DNA of 64,000 bases. Source: Archilochus colubris (taxonomy: Eukaryota; Chordata; Aves; Apodiformes; Trochilidae). Of this stretch, positions 12,801 through 26,884 are shown piece by piece. Under the pieces are notes generated by a model, which saw only the letters and a list, made by a program, of their open reading frames with translations, ran no database searches and was not told the DNA's origin. The DNA is taken from the NCBI GenBank assembly GCA_023079485.1, contig CM041084.1:36591609-36655608 (forward strand), written 5' to 3'. Position 1 is the stretch's first letter, and each line of letters opens with the position of its first letter. Made by a program: the position numbers and the translations under genes.

Positions 12801-15800
12801 ACATAGGTCCATTTTGTAGAAAGATGCATATTAGGGAATCTGTGTCATCTGCTGCTTCCTGCCTGCCAATTTGTTTCTGCTGCCTCACAGAACAGCTGCT
12901 CACAAGGAGCAGCTCCCACTTGGTCCATTTGTCATGATTGTCACCCACCACAAACTGTCACCTGTCATTTTGTCATGACTGGCACTGGAGCCTGGCACTG
13001 GTACATGCTGTATTCTGTCTTACTGCAGGAATGGGTCAGAAGGCGTGCAAGAGGACAGGCAGTGAATGATGCTGCAGCTGCTCTTGCTACCATCTGATGG
13101 CCCCAGTAGCTTTAGAGGTGACAGACCCCAATAACAAAGCACAGCTTTCCTTGTGGCGTGAGAGGTCTTAGATTTGTCTTCTTCTATCAAGTCTTCTCTA
13201 GGAAGTACAGCCCTCTGCAAGTGTTCAAGCAGTTTCATGTTGCTCTGACCACTGCTATCAGCAATTTATTTATTTCCACATCATGTGGTTTATAATGATA
13301 AACCACTTGACATAGTAATTATAATAGTAATCATGAATAGTTAAGCAAAGATACATTAAATCAACTACAAGCAATAATTGCATTTTCCACCTCAGCTGTG
13401 CCAGGCAAAGGTTACAGAAGAAGCTTGTAAAAACCAAGCTTTTTTCTGTAAAACCAACATTTTAATCTTTGCAGTTTGTCACTGGCACTTTAAATTATAA
13501 TAAAGCAAGTATTTTCAAGGTAACTTAAATCATGCTTTATGATACTCCTTTTTTTTTTTTTTTTTTTTTTTCAAGCTGTCTATATTTTAAGCTGGCTCTT
13601 GAAGCTCAGTTGTATAACCTGGCTCCATATATCACAAGCACATAATTTAACTTCACTGAACACTATGCAATCTGAAAACATTAATGCTCAGTTGAAGATG
13701 CTTATGGACATCATATACTGCATAAATCTGGATAAGTAACTCTTACTTCTCTGAAGTACAAGGTAGAAAATCTCCAGAGGAAGATGTTTATGTACAGTTA
13801 TTTCCTTGACACAATTAATTAATTTAAAAAACATACATACCAGAACCCGAATTCCTCTACATTCAGCAAATATAAGGCATACTTCCATTTGTTTTCCCAT
13901 AGTTCCAAGGCCCTTTCCAGACAGCACGTACACCAAAGGCATTCTCAATATTGTTTCTGAGGGCCATTTCTACACCTCGTTTGACCCTACCCTTAATTTT
14001 TTGCAGCTTGTCTGGGTCGCTTGCCAAAAAAAAATCCACACAGGTTTTTTTTCTGTCCAGCATTTCAGTTCTTTGTGTTTCAGAATATATTTAGAACAAA
14101 GTAACTGTAAGCACTAAATAAAGAGTTTATCAGCATCTGAAAAGTTACAATATGCACCACCTCTGGTGAGGTTTCATGCAGTCCAAGAATAACTTACAGA
14201 GCTGATCCAAAATGTATCATCTGCCATATATTTTGAAGATTTCTTACAGGCAGTCCCATTTAGGATACTACCAATTTTTTTTTTATATGGCTTTTGATGG
14301 ATTAGCATTATTTGGCAGCCTGTAAGTAATAACCACTCGAAAAACAATTTTGAGATGAGACTGAAAATCTGGAAGAAAATGTAAGCAAGCAAACAAGAGT
14401 AGAAGGACTGACAGGTAACTTATAGCTGAGATATTTTCCTTCAAATGAACCAAAAATTCCAGCAAGAATGAAGCTTTCCTTTCTCCACAAAGTTAGTTTT
14501 TGCTCAGTCTCTGAAATGGAAAAATGTTCTCTCTACTAAAGCTTTAATCCATCTTAAAGCTTTTGCACTTCTTCACATACAGCTCCACAAATTAGACCAC
14601 CAATTTGCCTGCAGCACTTACGAATTTTTGTTATTGTTTGAAAAAAGCCACAAGAAAATACTGTTGGGTTTTTTTCTCAAAAGCATCAGGTAAGGGCTCT
14701 GAAGCTTTGAGGGGGAAAGGGGAACTGCTTGTTCTCAAGTTTTTCTAAACACAATAAATGTTGTTTGGAAAGGAGGTGTTGAATTTTCAGAGGCAAATAC
14801 AATACATGGTGCAGCCGAAGGTTTTGGAGAGCAAACACATGCTTCCTTTCCTCTTGATTCTGCAGGGAGATTGTGTGTGAAAGTTTCCCAAGGACTGATA
14901 AGCTCCAGAAGTAAAAGTCCTGCTGGATCTGCAAGGACTGACAAACTCAGGCCACGAGGTTCTGCTCAACCTATACAAGGCCACAAGCACATATGAGCAT
15001 CAGCAAGGGGCTGTGTAAACCAGAACACGCGGAGATGAAGCCAGAGGAATACCCACACACCTGCTGGAACCAAAGCATCTTCAAGCAGTTGCCTGGCAGC
15101 TCCTGGGGCATAAACACACCCCATCCAGCTGGTATTTGCCCATCAGCTTTGGCTACACCAAGGGTACCATGAGTGATCATCTGAACGACCTACTTGAACA
15201 AGTAAGTGAATGCTTTGTTTGAACAGTTACCTACTAATTACTGTCTAATGAATAAAGGCATTCAAACCTGGTGAGCTGTGTCTTAGGGAAAAGGCAATTC
15301 ACAATGCATACAGTAATTAAAAATTGACATCTTTGAAAGAAAATTTAATCAGATATTTGCCACTGTTGTTTTTATGAGCACATTTCCAGACATATTTACC
15401 TAGAGATCTCTATGTCAATGTAACACATACATTTAGCCTCCAGAAATACTTTCCTAAGCAGTGATTATTGCTAATACACTTAAAACATCACTGCTTTCAA
15501 GTACTCTGAATTCTCCATTTCCCAAGCACACAGTGCCATTTTTTTATCATTTCCCCTAAGCTTTAAACCAGCAATGATTTTATGCTTCCTCTTCCTGAAC
15601 ACATCCATTCTCATTAAAAAAAAAAAAAAAAAACAAATTATCAATATCAGATACAGAGAATTCCACTAGAAAATGTCCACATAACTGAATACTTCTGCCT
15701 TAACAGTTACTTTTCTATGTATTGACATAATTCTAATTTGTTCCACATCTGCTGTCTGCATATAGGTCACTTAAAGGAAATTCACCCTGCATATCCAAAC

Positions 15801-18367
15801 TCTATGTCTCAAATAAACCTCAGCAGAGATGATCTCATTTAGCACTTGAAATCTAATTCACATGAAAATACAACAGGCAACCTGCTTTCCATAGCACCAT
15901 GCTGACTGGCATTAGCTTTGCTAACATTACTGCCTGATTGCATCCTCTATCAGTCTCAATCATCTTGCTTGGTGTCAGTGTCCAGGCAACCAGCCCAGTT
16001 ACCTAGGTTATTTTGTCTATTCTGTTTAACTGCTGAAGGGACCGTAGTTTTTCTCCTTATTTCCTGGAACTTCCTCAGACGTTCAAGATTTAAATTTAAC
16101 CAAAAATCACAACCAATGTTAATTTTTGTAGCAGTTCTTAGAATTTCGCCAGGAACATTCTGAAAAATAATAATGGTTGAAAAGTTTCCACAGCCCTGTG
16201 AAGATGTGCTTTTTATGCATTAACATTCATCTGCCTTTCCCACTGAATAGAAGAAATATGAATATTGCAGATGCCACACACTGGTAAAGATGTTTATGGT
16301 GCTCATACCTTACTTCTCACAGTTACCGTCCTCATAGCAACAGTGAAACAAATAAAACAAACCAACAAACAAACGGAATAAGCACTCAGGCCCCAGCTGT
16401 CCCAGTTTATAGCACATTGTCTTAGCCAGAGAAATGCAGTCAACATCAATTTACACTGAAGAGCAACACTTGAGTCAGAAGTACACAAGTTCCTTTTGTG
16501 TCAGTGGGGAGGGCATGGGCGTTGTGGAAGGAGCTACTACAGCTGCTTATTTATCAAACATTTGTAAAAGGTCAAAGTAGAGAAATGGAGCTTTGAAACT
16601 ACTAGCTGTTAAGTATGGTTGAAGAGGTTTTTTTCTCCCTTGTGCTCCCTACAAGTTCTCTCATTGGTCATCTGCTCAGAGCTGGATGTTTTCAGGTTTG
16701 TTGTACAGGAAATTTTGTCAGTGAAACTTTTTTTTTCTGGTATAAAAAAAAAGCCCATGTTTTGACTTCAATGAAATATACTTTGAAAAACCATGAAAAA
16801 TTCTGGAAATTTCTTTTTTTTCTTTTTGGGCTTATATTGGCTTAAGAAATTTACACAAGAAAGTCAAAATGCATAACTCTTACAAAAATGTAGATAACTT
16901 TGTAACATTTAACAAGTTATTTGTATAAACTTAAGATTGAGAAAAGCATATTGAGCTCTCTATATCTGCCTCCTTCAAAAAGAAAAATACAAGCAAATAC
17001 AAACAAAAGTGCATCCAATTAATTTAGAAAAGCAAAGCCTGTAAGATGAAGTAATTACAGGCAACTTGGTAAAACAAAGACAATAGGAATTCTTCAACAG
17101 CTTACTCAAAGAGTTGGTGATATAATCAAAGAAGTACTAAGAACAACAATAATTTTATGTCTTATTCTTACTCAAATTATTTATTACAAGTTAGACGTTG
17201 TGAAAAGTGAGATTTCTGGATTTCTGGTGGAATTACACAAAGAACTCTGGATTAAACCTGTGCTGCGTAGATGTATTTGATATTAAAAAAGCAAACACCA
17301 TTCTTCTGACTTGGAAAAAAGCATACCACTGTGTGGTAACACACACATTTGTTTCAGCAGCTTTTTTTTTTTTTTTTTTTTTTTTTGACAAAAAAGCCCT
17401 GGCAAAGATTATGTGTTTTCTGGTTTTAAATGTTATATTTCAGATATTTTTCTTTAGTAGTTGTCTCATCAAGAGAAGCTAATACTGTTTTTTTCCTGCA
17501 CACTTGAAGAGGGAGAAGTATTCCGTACGTGCAGATTTAAAACATAAAGCACTTAGTAACATTAGCCAAAACATTTAATCTTGGTGAGAAATGCACAGTG
17601 TTACATGGACAAAGTTAAAGTAATCAAGGAACATTCCAGCTGAATTTCTGCAACCTCATCTACAAAGCACTCCACAGGCACCTTTTATTCATGTGTTTAC
17701 GGTCTCATCACTACTGGCTAAAAAAAATATCTGAGCACCTTCTGTTCTCTAGACAATCATTCATTATAGGTTCATTGTTTTCTTGATAGGTTTTCAACAA
17801 TTTATAAAAGGACACCATGGCCATTTTGTTCAAAAAATAGAGTCCATTTTCTTAAGAACAACCAGTACCTAAATCTCCTAAACACAGGCACTAAATAATA
17901 AGTTGCTACTCATGCTCCATCTCTTAGGATAACACTGTAAATCACAGTCATCATTCTGCACAGCTGTGTTCTTCATCCAAGATACCACCAAGACAGCAGT
18001 ATTGTCTGGGTTTGCACCAATGAAGGCATAATACACATTTGTACCATGTTTTTCATGTTTTGTTTTTTTCCACCTAGATTTAAGATTAAGCCTGTTATCA
18101 TCTTGATACAACTTTCTTAAATCATTTATCTTAAGAACATTTCTCACCTGTCTGTAACCAGCACCACTGCAAGCAGACTCCAATAGCACTGAAGTGCAGA
18201 GGGCATATAACCCACCAGTTAACACATACCTAAAGTAGCTCTCTACACCCAGCATTGATTTTCCACATCAGAAAGGACAGACCAAAAAACTTCTGGTTTA
18301 TTATTTGTCTCTGTCTTCCACCAAGTTACATAAGTCTTTCCCACAGAGGAAATCCAGTGCAGGATGA
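12801..18367. other. Intergenic DNA, no firm gene
   Basis: AT-rich sequence with poly-T runs near 13,550-13,572 and 17,361-17,386 and a poly-A run near 15,616-15,634. A slightly GC-richer patch at about 14,690-15,210 contains one exon-like end, described in the findings. A 125-codon minus-strand open frame at 17,878-18,255 is not recognised and has no visible family motif. Confidence 0.5.
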
Positions 18368-18420
18368 TCATTGAATGTCAGGTTGGAGGGAACCTCAAGG
18401 ATTATGTGGTCCATTCCTTA
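18368..18420 (-). mobile_element. 3' end of an older CR1 LINE (left part of a split copy)
   Basis: The plus strand reads as the reverse complement of a diverged CR1 3' end: a 'gaatgtcaggttggag' block followed by a 'ggaacctcaaggatta' block. The copy stops abruptly at a younger CR1 that begins at 18,421, and its body appears to resume near 18,926. Confidence 0.7.
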
Positions 18421-18925
18421 TCATAGAATCATAGAATTGGCTGGGTTGGAAGGGACCTCAGAGATCATCAAGTCCAACCTTTGATACACTACTGCTGCAG
18501 TTACCAGACCATGGCACTGAGTGCCACATCCAGTCTCTTTTGAAATATCTCCAGGGACGGAGAATCCACTACTTCCCTGGGCAGCCCATTCCAATGCCTG
18601 ATCACCCTCTCCATAAAGAAATTCTTTCTAATGTCCAACCTAAACTTCCCCTGGCACAATTTAAGACCATGCCCTCTTGTCTTGCTGAGAGTTGCCTGGG
18701 AAAAGAGACCAACCCCCCCCTGGCTACACCCTCCTTTCAGGGAGCTGTAGAGAGTGATGAGGTCTCCTCTAAGCCTCCTCTTCTCCAGGCTGAACAGCCC
18801 CAGCTCCCTCAGCCTCTCCTCATAGGATCTGTGCTGGAGTCCCTTCACCAGCCTGGTTGCCCTTCTTTGGACCCGCTCCAGGACCGCGATATCCTTCCTA
18901 AACTGAGGGGCCCAGAACTATATGG
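18421..18925 (-). mobile_element. CR1 LINE, young 5'-truncated copy inserted in an older CR1
   Basis: The plus strand starts with the reverse complement of the CR1 3' repeat (tcatagaatcatagaat). The minus strand encodes the end of CR1 ORF2, including [20 protein letters not shown] and [13 protein letters not shown], in a nearly intact frame (18,501-18,848). It is closely similar to the copies at 31.0 and 60.1 kb, so the three belong to one subfamily. Coverage stops near 18,917-18,925, where sequence typical of a different, older CR1 continues. Confidence 0.9.
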
Positions 18926-19185
18926 TACATCTCAGCACCCCCTCAAGCTGAGATTTAAAACTTTCCAAAGTGGGGGAATCTGCCAGGTCCCCTGGGAGAC
19001 CATTCCAATGTCTGACTGTCCTCATAGTGAAAAATGTTCCTCTTGTGTTGAATCAGAATCTCCCCGTTACCTTTTGTCTTGTCCGTGTGAATCCCTGTAA
19101 ACAAGGAGTCTCCATCTTCTTTGTAGCCTCACTTCAAGTACTGGAACATCATAACAAGGTCTCCCCTAAGACAATGTTGCAAACA
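18926..19185 (-). mobile_element. Body of the older CR1 LINE (right part of a split copy)
   Basis: Diverged CR1 ORF2 3' region on the minus strand, with blocks matching CR1 such as 'gagaccattccaatg' and 'caaggtctcccc'. Together with 18,368-18,420 it forms one copy interrupted by the younger element. The open frame on the plus strand over this stretch is antisense to the repeat and not a gene. Confidence 0.7.
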
Positions 19186-20928
19186 GGACCTCAAAATCTT
19201 GCTTCACTTTCATTTTGACAGCAATCAGCTACCTCTCAGGTATGCACACCATGAATATCTGTCTAAGTAATTAAAGCAAAACACTATCATCTTGAAAGTT
19301 CACATACCCTCAGTGATCTGCACATAGTGACCATTTTTGATGAAAAAGGTCCTTCCTTGCACAGTTCTAAAATTCATGTAACCATTCACATGTCTGTGCA
19401 AATGAAGAGAGGAGAGAAAACCATATGAAATCCTGATGGCTGCATCTTGTGCTGTGACTGAGTGTACGAGGTTGTGGAGAAAAGGTTGCATTGACAATTT
19501 CAGAAACAGAGCCAGCAAACAAAATTTCTGAGAACAACAAACAGAACAGACAAGTTTGCATGAAGTCTGTTTTGATGTGTGTTAGGGCAGCTTCTTGGGT
19601 CCAAGCAGGAAAGGGGAAATTAAGAAATAGGCATACCCTAACCTTAAGTTCCAGGCCCTTACCTCACCTCTATGTCCCAGTTTCAAGGGTTATTTGCCCA
19701 GTTTGAAAAAATCATGGTATATTCCATAATTTTATAAAAATATCAATAATTATTCCTAGAAATCAGGAAAAATAGCTCCATCCTCTATTATATTCTCCAT
19801 CCTCCAGCATATTCTAGTAAATCTTTCAAATATTTCTTTACAGCCATAAGAATTAGAAAAGCTTTTAGGTATTAAAAAAAAAAAAAGCAAAAGTAAATTT
19901 TTCATTTAACTCTGGGGCAGGACCACAGCTTGAACAAACTAAATGAAGCCACACAGATACAATAAGAATTAATAAGACTGAAAAGACTATCACATACCTC
20001 TTTTCATTCCATCTCAACATGAAATCATTGCAGCATTAGCTGGGATCCCACCACAAAACAGCCAAATCAGCAGACCAATGGAAAGCAGAAAGTTAGTTCT
20101 GCCACATTACACAGCTTGGAAGTTCTCTACCCTTTTCCACAAAGAGATGGAAAAGCAGGAGACCTTAGCAACAGCACCTGAACAAGAGCCCCGAAGTCTA
20201 GGGTGGTAGTAAAGCCTTTTTTCTTGTATTCATTTTCTCATTTGTGTTAATTTCAGTTCATGAAAGCAGCTGTGATTCTTCCCAGGTGAAAGACATTGCC
20301 ATATTCCCTTTCAGGCTGAGGGCAGGCTATCCAAACCTGGCCATAATGTCCCAGTACTGCACCTGATAGAAAGGACAAGAGACTGGGGGGAAATACGGGT
20401 TTTCAGAGAAGAGAAATTAAGATTGGCTTAAACCCACAGAAGCATGTAGTAATTTCTATTAATCAGGATGGTTGCTTTACAAAAAGACTAAGTCATGTTT
20501 TGAAAGCCATCATTATTGTAAAAACATACTAAATAAGCAAGTTCTACTTGCCTTCTAGAGTTCTCATCTACCAAAGCTGGCCCAACACTGCCTGTTCTTG
20601 GTCTCCATTTCCCTGAATGAGTATGAGGAAGAGTAACACAGCTAAAGTATCTTGTGTTCCTTTCACTGTTAGCTACAGATGATTTGTGTGTGAAGGGGAG
20701 GGATGAATCAGTTTCTTTACTTCTGTATCCATGCTTTCCTTCTTTCCCATTTCAAAAGCACATTTCACATACAATATAGTCTCTCTTTTCATCCTGTTAC
20801 AAAGTCATAAGTCAACTCTGAACACAGTTTTCACAATGGAAAATACACTTTTGTGAGAAAAAAGCATCTTAGCAAATTGTCCTTTAAGTCTAAACAAATT
20901 TTAAGGGAAGGTTCTGTACTTATAAATG
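19186..20928. other. Intergenic DNA, nothing recognised
   Basis: No coding, repeat or regulatory feature that I can support. Composition is AT-rich with a short poly-A run near 19,874-19,886. Confidence 0.5.
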
Positions 20929-21724
20929 TGTCCTGGTTTGGGGCAGGGTAGAATTAATTTTCTGTCTTGTAATTTTGCTGTGAGTTGTCCCTTCTAAGTA
21001 GCTGTTCTTGCTAAAATTAACAGCAAGTTTCTCAGTGTCTGTTTCCAAGACTGGTAACACTCAATGTTTATAGTTACAGACAGAGAATGGTCTGCAGAAC
21101 CAAGGCCACTGCTCGGTTCTGAGGAACATCTTATGCTCTGCAAAGAGAAAAGGAGTGAAGTCATGCCTGCAACCCTCCTTTAGGGAGGAGTGGACAACAC
21201 AGGTGACCAACATTGACTAAACTGAGTATTCCATCCCATACATGTCATACTCTGTGTAAATCTGAGGACCACAAGGGTCAAGTTTCTTTGCCCTTCGCCC
21301 TTCCTGATTCCCCTCCTTCTCCTGTCCCTGTTTGCTTCAGCATCCTGGGAGGATTCCGTCCGTTCCTCTGCCTGTGGTTCTGATCCATCCCAGCCTGAAT
21401 CTGTGTTCCTGCCTCCAGCTCCTGACTGCTGCTGACTCCAGGAGTCCAGCATGGACTTTCCCAGGGCTGCCCTGCAGCCTCGGTGGTGACGTGAGAGTTA
21501 TTGGGGGTAGGAGGGAGGAATGTGGTATTTTTTTTTTCTGTATACTTCTAAATATTTATTTTTCCTTTTTATCTTTACTGTTTCATTAAAGCTGTGTAGT
21601 TTAGTTTCCAACCCATAAGTCTCTCTCCCTTATTCTCTCTCCTTTCCTTATCAGGGAGGGAATGGTGATTAGCAGAGAACATCTGTCATTCAGTTACTTG
21701 CCAGACGAGCATTAAACTGTGACA
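20929..21724 (+). mobile_element. ERVL-type solo LTR, copy 1
   Basis: A 796-bp element bounded by TG...CA (starts TGTCCTGG, ends TGTGACA). It aligns by eye along its whole length with the copy at 52,389-53,175. An ATTAAA polyadenylation signal is at 21,585-21,590 and a CRE-like TGACGTGA at 21,487-21,494, both also present in the other copy. Flanking pentamers are aaatg on the left and gaatg on the right, a target-site duplication with one mismatch. No retroviral coding region lies beside it, so this is a solo LTR left by recombination. Family name from memory: avian class III (ERVL). Confidence 0.85.
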
Positions 21725-24700
21725 GAATGTAAAGCTATGTGTATCTTGATATAGTAAAAACCTAAAAATAAAGATCAGTCTTATTAAACAAGATTATGCT
21801 GAAAATTACTGATTTCTCTATGTTGTTTAATTTTGTTCTGAATTTCTTATATATATGAAATTTTAGTAACTAGAATATAAACCTACTATACCTTAATATA
21901 TCTGAAGTACTAAAACTTTTACATTCACTTCAAAGTTTTTTTTCACCTCCTAGACATGCATAAACCCAAAACATGTAGTCCAGTAAATGTATAATGGCTT
22001 TTAACCAATGGGCTAAGTAGAGTAAATGCAGCTTTGTTTATAATTTAAAATTGCAAAGACTTAGAAATAACATCTGTCTTAAAGAATACGAAAAAGCATG
22101 CTTACAGAGAATATATTTCCTGACAATTTAGGCTTACCTAGCAATTAGTGAATGAGAAAAACAAGTACAAACAAGGTTGTGTTTGAATTAAAGTATGTAG
22201 CTTTGAAGAATAGTGAAAATAAATTATAATAGTACAGCAAAAATGGGGTTGGCTAGACACAGCATTACGTATTGCCAATAAGTTTATGGCTTTCTAAATT
22301 AAATTTAGAAAAAGTTGGTTGAAAAGCCACAAGAAGCACCATTGCAGTTACATGGAAAACAAAATGGGTATTAAATAAATTAAAGTACAAGTCATGCCCT
22401 AAAGTGGTCTCAGGAACAGCATTTACACCTGTGGATTAATAATAATTGTAGTCCACCACATCTGTTGATGATGCTTGCTGTGTTTGAGTAAAAACCAAAG
22501 GAAATGCCACACAGAGATCTCAGCAGAAGATGTTGCTTAAAAGTAGCTTAACGTAAATCAAACAAACAAAAAAACCTAGCAGCTTGCGCTGGGTTTCTGG
22601 GGTTTCTTAATTTTTTCTTTTCGGAAATTAGCCACAAGTAATTTTTAAAAATAGTAATTTTCTCCCTCTTTTTCTTGGGCACAGGTGTCTGGCTTATTCA
22701 ATTTTTATTGCCTGTCAAATTCCATACAAAATATACATTAGAGTATTAGACAAAGCTGATACATTCTTCACAACACAAGATCAATGAAGGCTTCACATTT
22801 GCCATAGTTTAAGCACCCTAAAAACAAAGAAGCACTGGTCACTCCAGAGGTCACTCCAGAAGAACGAGCACAAATATTTAATCACTTCATTATTTTGGTA
22901 TCCAGTTTAAATTCCCAAATCCAACATATTTCATTCAACTTCACCGTTGTGTTTCGTCCCAAACCCAGGAATAACTGTTGGCTTCAGCACCATCTGCAGT
23001 CAAGTTCCACTTGACTCACATCCAATAATATATACACTTAAAATTATGTCTTCTTGGATTTCAATGCCAGATGCACTTAGTTACACAAATAATACACAAG
23101 GTCTGTTTCTCCTTGTTCTTCTCTTTTGTATCTATTTGGAGGTTTTTCTGCTTTATACCTACAGCAGTGATGTTAGAGGTCACTGCTCAATGGCAGAACT
23201 GTCACAGCCCATGGAATCAACTACTAAAAGTGATCCTTAACAAACTGGCAGAGCTTGATTCAGCATTATCAGATTCAGGAAGCCCAAGCAATACAAGAAT
23301 TATTTCTGCACCATTCTGCTTCAGTTCCAAAGGCTGAAGCAGTGGGTAACAGAAGTAGTGACAGTTCATTGCTAACAGCTTGCTAACCTGCATATACCTG
23401 CACACACACACAAGAACCCACGGTCCCAAGTCAAGAGGAGAAAATGTTCTAAAATTAGAAGTTTCTGATCAGTATCCTGCTATTATGGTAACTTTTAACG
23501 GGTACGTGTCTCCATTAAATCATATAGAACATCACTCTATTTTGTTCCTCTGTGCTAAAAGTATATACCAGTCTTAATGTCAACACTGGCAATGAAATCT
23601 CAGTTTTTGCCATTGCAGAACGTATATATCTACTAATTTCTGAAAAAAAAACTTCCATGAATGACTTTAAAATTTGTCTACAACAAACAGTACCAGAATT
23701 TGGCAAATTTTTCAGGGTCGTAAGTCTAATTTAACTTTACTTTTCCAAATTCAGCATTAACCACAGAGGTAGATAATGAGCTATACAGATATTTTTTTTC
23801 CAGAAATGCTTGGAAACAGTTCCCATGCCTGTCTTCCCCTGATTTGTGGTATTTCTGGTTATTGGGACCTAGAATTTGCTGTCCCATGTGGATGACCAGA
23901 ATTCTCTTAGCACTTCTGAAGTAGACCTCTTGACTTAGCACCAATCTGGGGATTTAACTGAAAGCATCAATATCAACATCTTTGAGAGGCAGCAGTGTCC
24001 AGCTCTGACCAGCTCTAGTGTATACAATTAAAAAATCTACCTATCCTCATAGCTTTTGAACTATGTATTACCTGTAGTTTCATGAAGTTAAAATGAAATA
24101 GTTCAGAGCCACACCTTTTTTTTTGGAACTGCCTTACTCAGTTGACTTTCACCACCCTGTGTGTCCATCCAAAGGTAGAGAAAGGTCCAGTTCCCTCCTT
24201 AAGGATCCTTTAGCAGACATGACACAGGCATAGGGTCAGGTGCACCCCATGGAGCAGAAGTCATTTGTTAAAGTACTTCAAACGTCTTTAAAATGTCTCA
24301 CTGCTGCAAAATAACAGGTGTATTTGCATTTTAAGGAAGGATCTAAGTATGGGAAGGAATCCACTTAGCACACAATTAGATAGGTTTTGTGTCAAGAACA
24401 TGATGGGCATAGGCATAAAAATAGTCGTGAAGTACTCAGAGCATTGGACAAAAGGCTAACACAAGTTAAGGAAGGAGTAAAGCAAAGTAAGAATCAGAGA
24501 CAGGTATAAAGGACAAACTACCACAACTGGGTTAGCTTCCCTGACAGTAAGATACACTTAAACTTCATGGAAAAGATTGAAGCATTTAGAGACAGACAGG
24601 AAAAAGAAACAGAGACATTATCCAGTGTACAATCCTTATGCAGTGATTTCATTTGCATCATTTTAAGTGGAACAAAGACGTCAGGAGTGGAAGATACAGT

Positions 24701-26884
24701 GAAAGATAAAGAATATAATGGTAGAGCAGTTAGGGAAGAGAGGCTTTAGAATACTTTCAGAAGAAAATATAAAGGAATTTGATGCAAGGTGGATTCAAGG
24801 GAAGACGAAAAGTCTTTAGTAATTACAAGACTAGTTTGAGATGGGAAAGTTTTAAGGAGAAGCATTCATCATACGACCATAGTAGGAACTTTGGGATAGA
24901 TGTCAAGAATGAGAGTTCACAGAAAAAGTGAAGAACTAAAAGTTTGGTGTTCTAAGATTACAGTCCAAGATTAAAATCTTGGTAGAAAATTAACTCACCA
25001 GCACAAACTAGTGAAAGACATAATTTTCCTAGTTCCAAAAAAATAATTTCCATTTAATCTAATCAGTTATACTTAGAAAAGCATCTGAAAGAATTTTCAA
25101 CTACCATAAGAAAGCAGTGGGTAAGTGAATAGCCCTTAATTAAACAATCTAATTTCCACACACAAGTCCACACACTGAACGAAGTATGGAACATGATTCA
25201 AGTGACTTACACAATGGTCTAATCATGAACCACTTGTCCACAAATTCACAGGCAGTTTCAGCCTGCCAGTAACTTTGGTTTCACGACCACCTCTTGCTGC
25301 AGCACTGCCGATGGCAAGAACTCCTGTGAATATGGAGACTTCTTTGCAGGGGCTGCAATGTTTTGCTGTTGGATGGCAAAGGAGAGGATTCGTTTTTCCA
25401 CTCCATCCTAAGGATAGATTCAAACTGAGTCAAAGTAAAACCTTTTAAAAAAAAACCAACTCAAGTATTAATTTTTTCCTGTATTAATCAGAAAAAGCAG
25501 AGAAGTGAGATGTTGGCTCAATTTCTTTGCCACATGGGAGTGTTATCTATTTTGGACTTTCTTCCTATTCACTTCTTTTAAAGCAGAAGTTAAATTCAGG
25601 AACCCTGTAACAAAGTTAAAGTATGAATCAATGGAAAATTATGGGTAAAGTAATACAAAGGCATATTACTTTGCTTGTAATGCCTCCTGCCTGTGAGTGC
25701 CTACATTTCTAGTTATTCTGTGAGGAACTTCAATGGCCTTTACTTTTAGAAAATGCTGATAGCCTACCCTTTGAACTATTAGACCTCTTAAAAGTAACTC
25801 AAGTAGTCCAAGAAAAAAAATTAATCAAGTTAAAACTCCAGCACTTAAAAAAGCAGAAGAGTTTTTATATTTCCTTTCCCCCTCTCTATAGCCCTAGGGA
25901 AAGATGTGTTTTGCCTTAGAGTCTAAGTTTTTATTTGAAAAATAAATTTGACAGATGAAGACTTAAAAGACAAAAATATAAACCCTCAGGTTTTACTTAA
26001 AACCGAAAAAAAAATCATAGATTTTCAGCTCAATTTTTTTTGGTTTCATTTTGCTTTCTACAGGGAAAGACTGACAGGTTTTAATATAGTTTAAACTCAA
26101 GAGCTGGAAATGTGACATTCCCCAGCTCTGTCCTCCTGCTTTGTAAGCATTCCTGGGGGCAGATACTTAAAGAGAATCTGTTACTAGGTGAATTGGAGTA
26201 TATTTTACCATGAAGTAAGTTTAGCATTGAGAAGATATGAAAATCAGACAGAAAGCGTTATTACAAGCATGTCTTCAAGCAAGAGAATAACTAATGCACT
26301 GTTGAAATCCCTGTACTTAACCATTACAGGGACAAATGCTTAATTCAAAACATGTTTGTTACCACAGGTATCAGTAGTAACATAGGAACAGCCATTTAAC
26401 ATTTTTGAAAAGTAATTTCTTCCATTCTTTTATTTCCAGACTATTTTATATTATTTATGTTTTAAACAAAAACATTTTTTTTTTGCCTCATGATTGATGA
26501 AAACCTGTATATAGACACCCAGGACGTCAATATTTCTGTAACATATGCACTCACTAATTAATATTTTCATTTACTTGTTAGGTTAGTATAAATTGCTATT
26601 GCAACAATATCATAGGACATCCTGTGGCTTTTGGAGATCCTTTCAATAAGATTGCAATTGCCAGATTGCAAACTTAGCACTAAGGGGGTTATTTTCTTTA
26701 CATATAATTTTCCACTGTTCTTTGCCTCGATTATAAACTGTGATGTTTTCTGATGATCTCTGAGCTATAAACTAAGGATGCTAACACTCACAGACAAAAA
26801 TATTTCCAGGTTCTTTTGCATAAGCAGTAGCAAGTCAGTTTAATACTTACTGAACTTAGCTGAACCTACTTGAATTTGTATGTT
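21725..26884. other. Intergenic DNA, nothing recognised
   Basis: AT-rich sequence without a supportable exon. A small direct duplication (ggtcactccaga twice) is near 22,835-22,860. Open frames are short and without family motifs. Confidence 0.5.

Noticed and set aside
18540..19100. 186-codon plus-strand open frame rich in Pro, Leu and Gln
   Set aside because: It is the antisense reading of CR1 ORF2; the same antisense frame recurs at the 31.0 and 60.1 kb copies.
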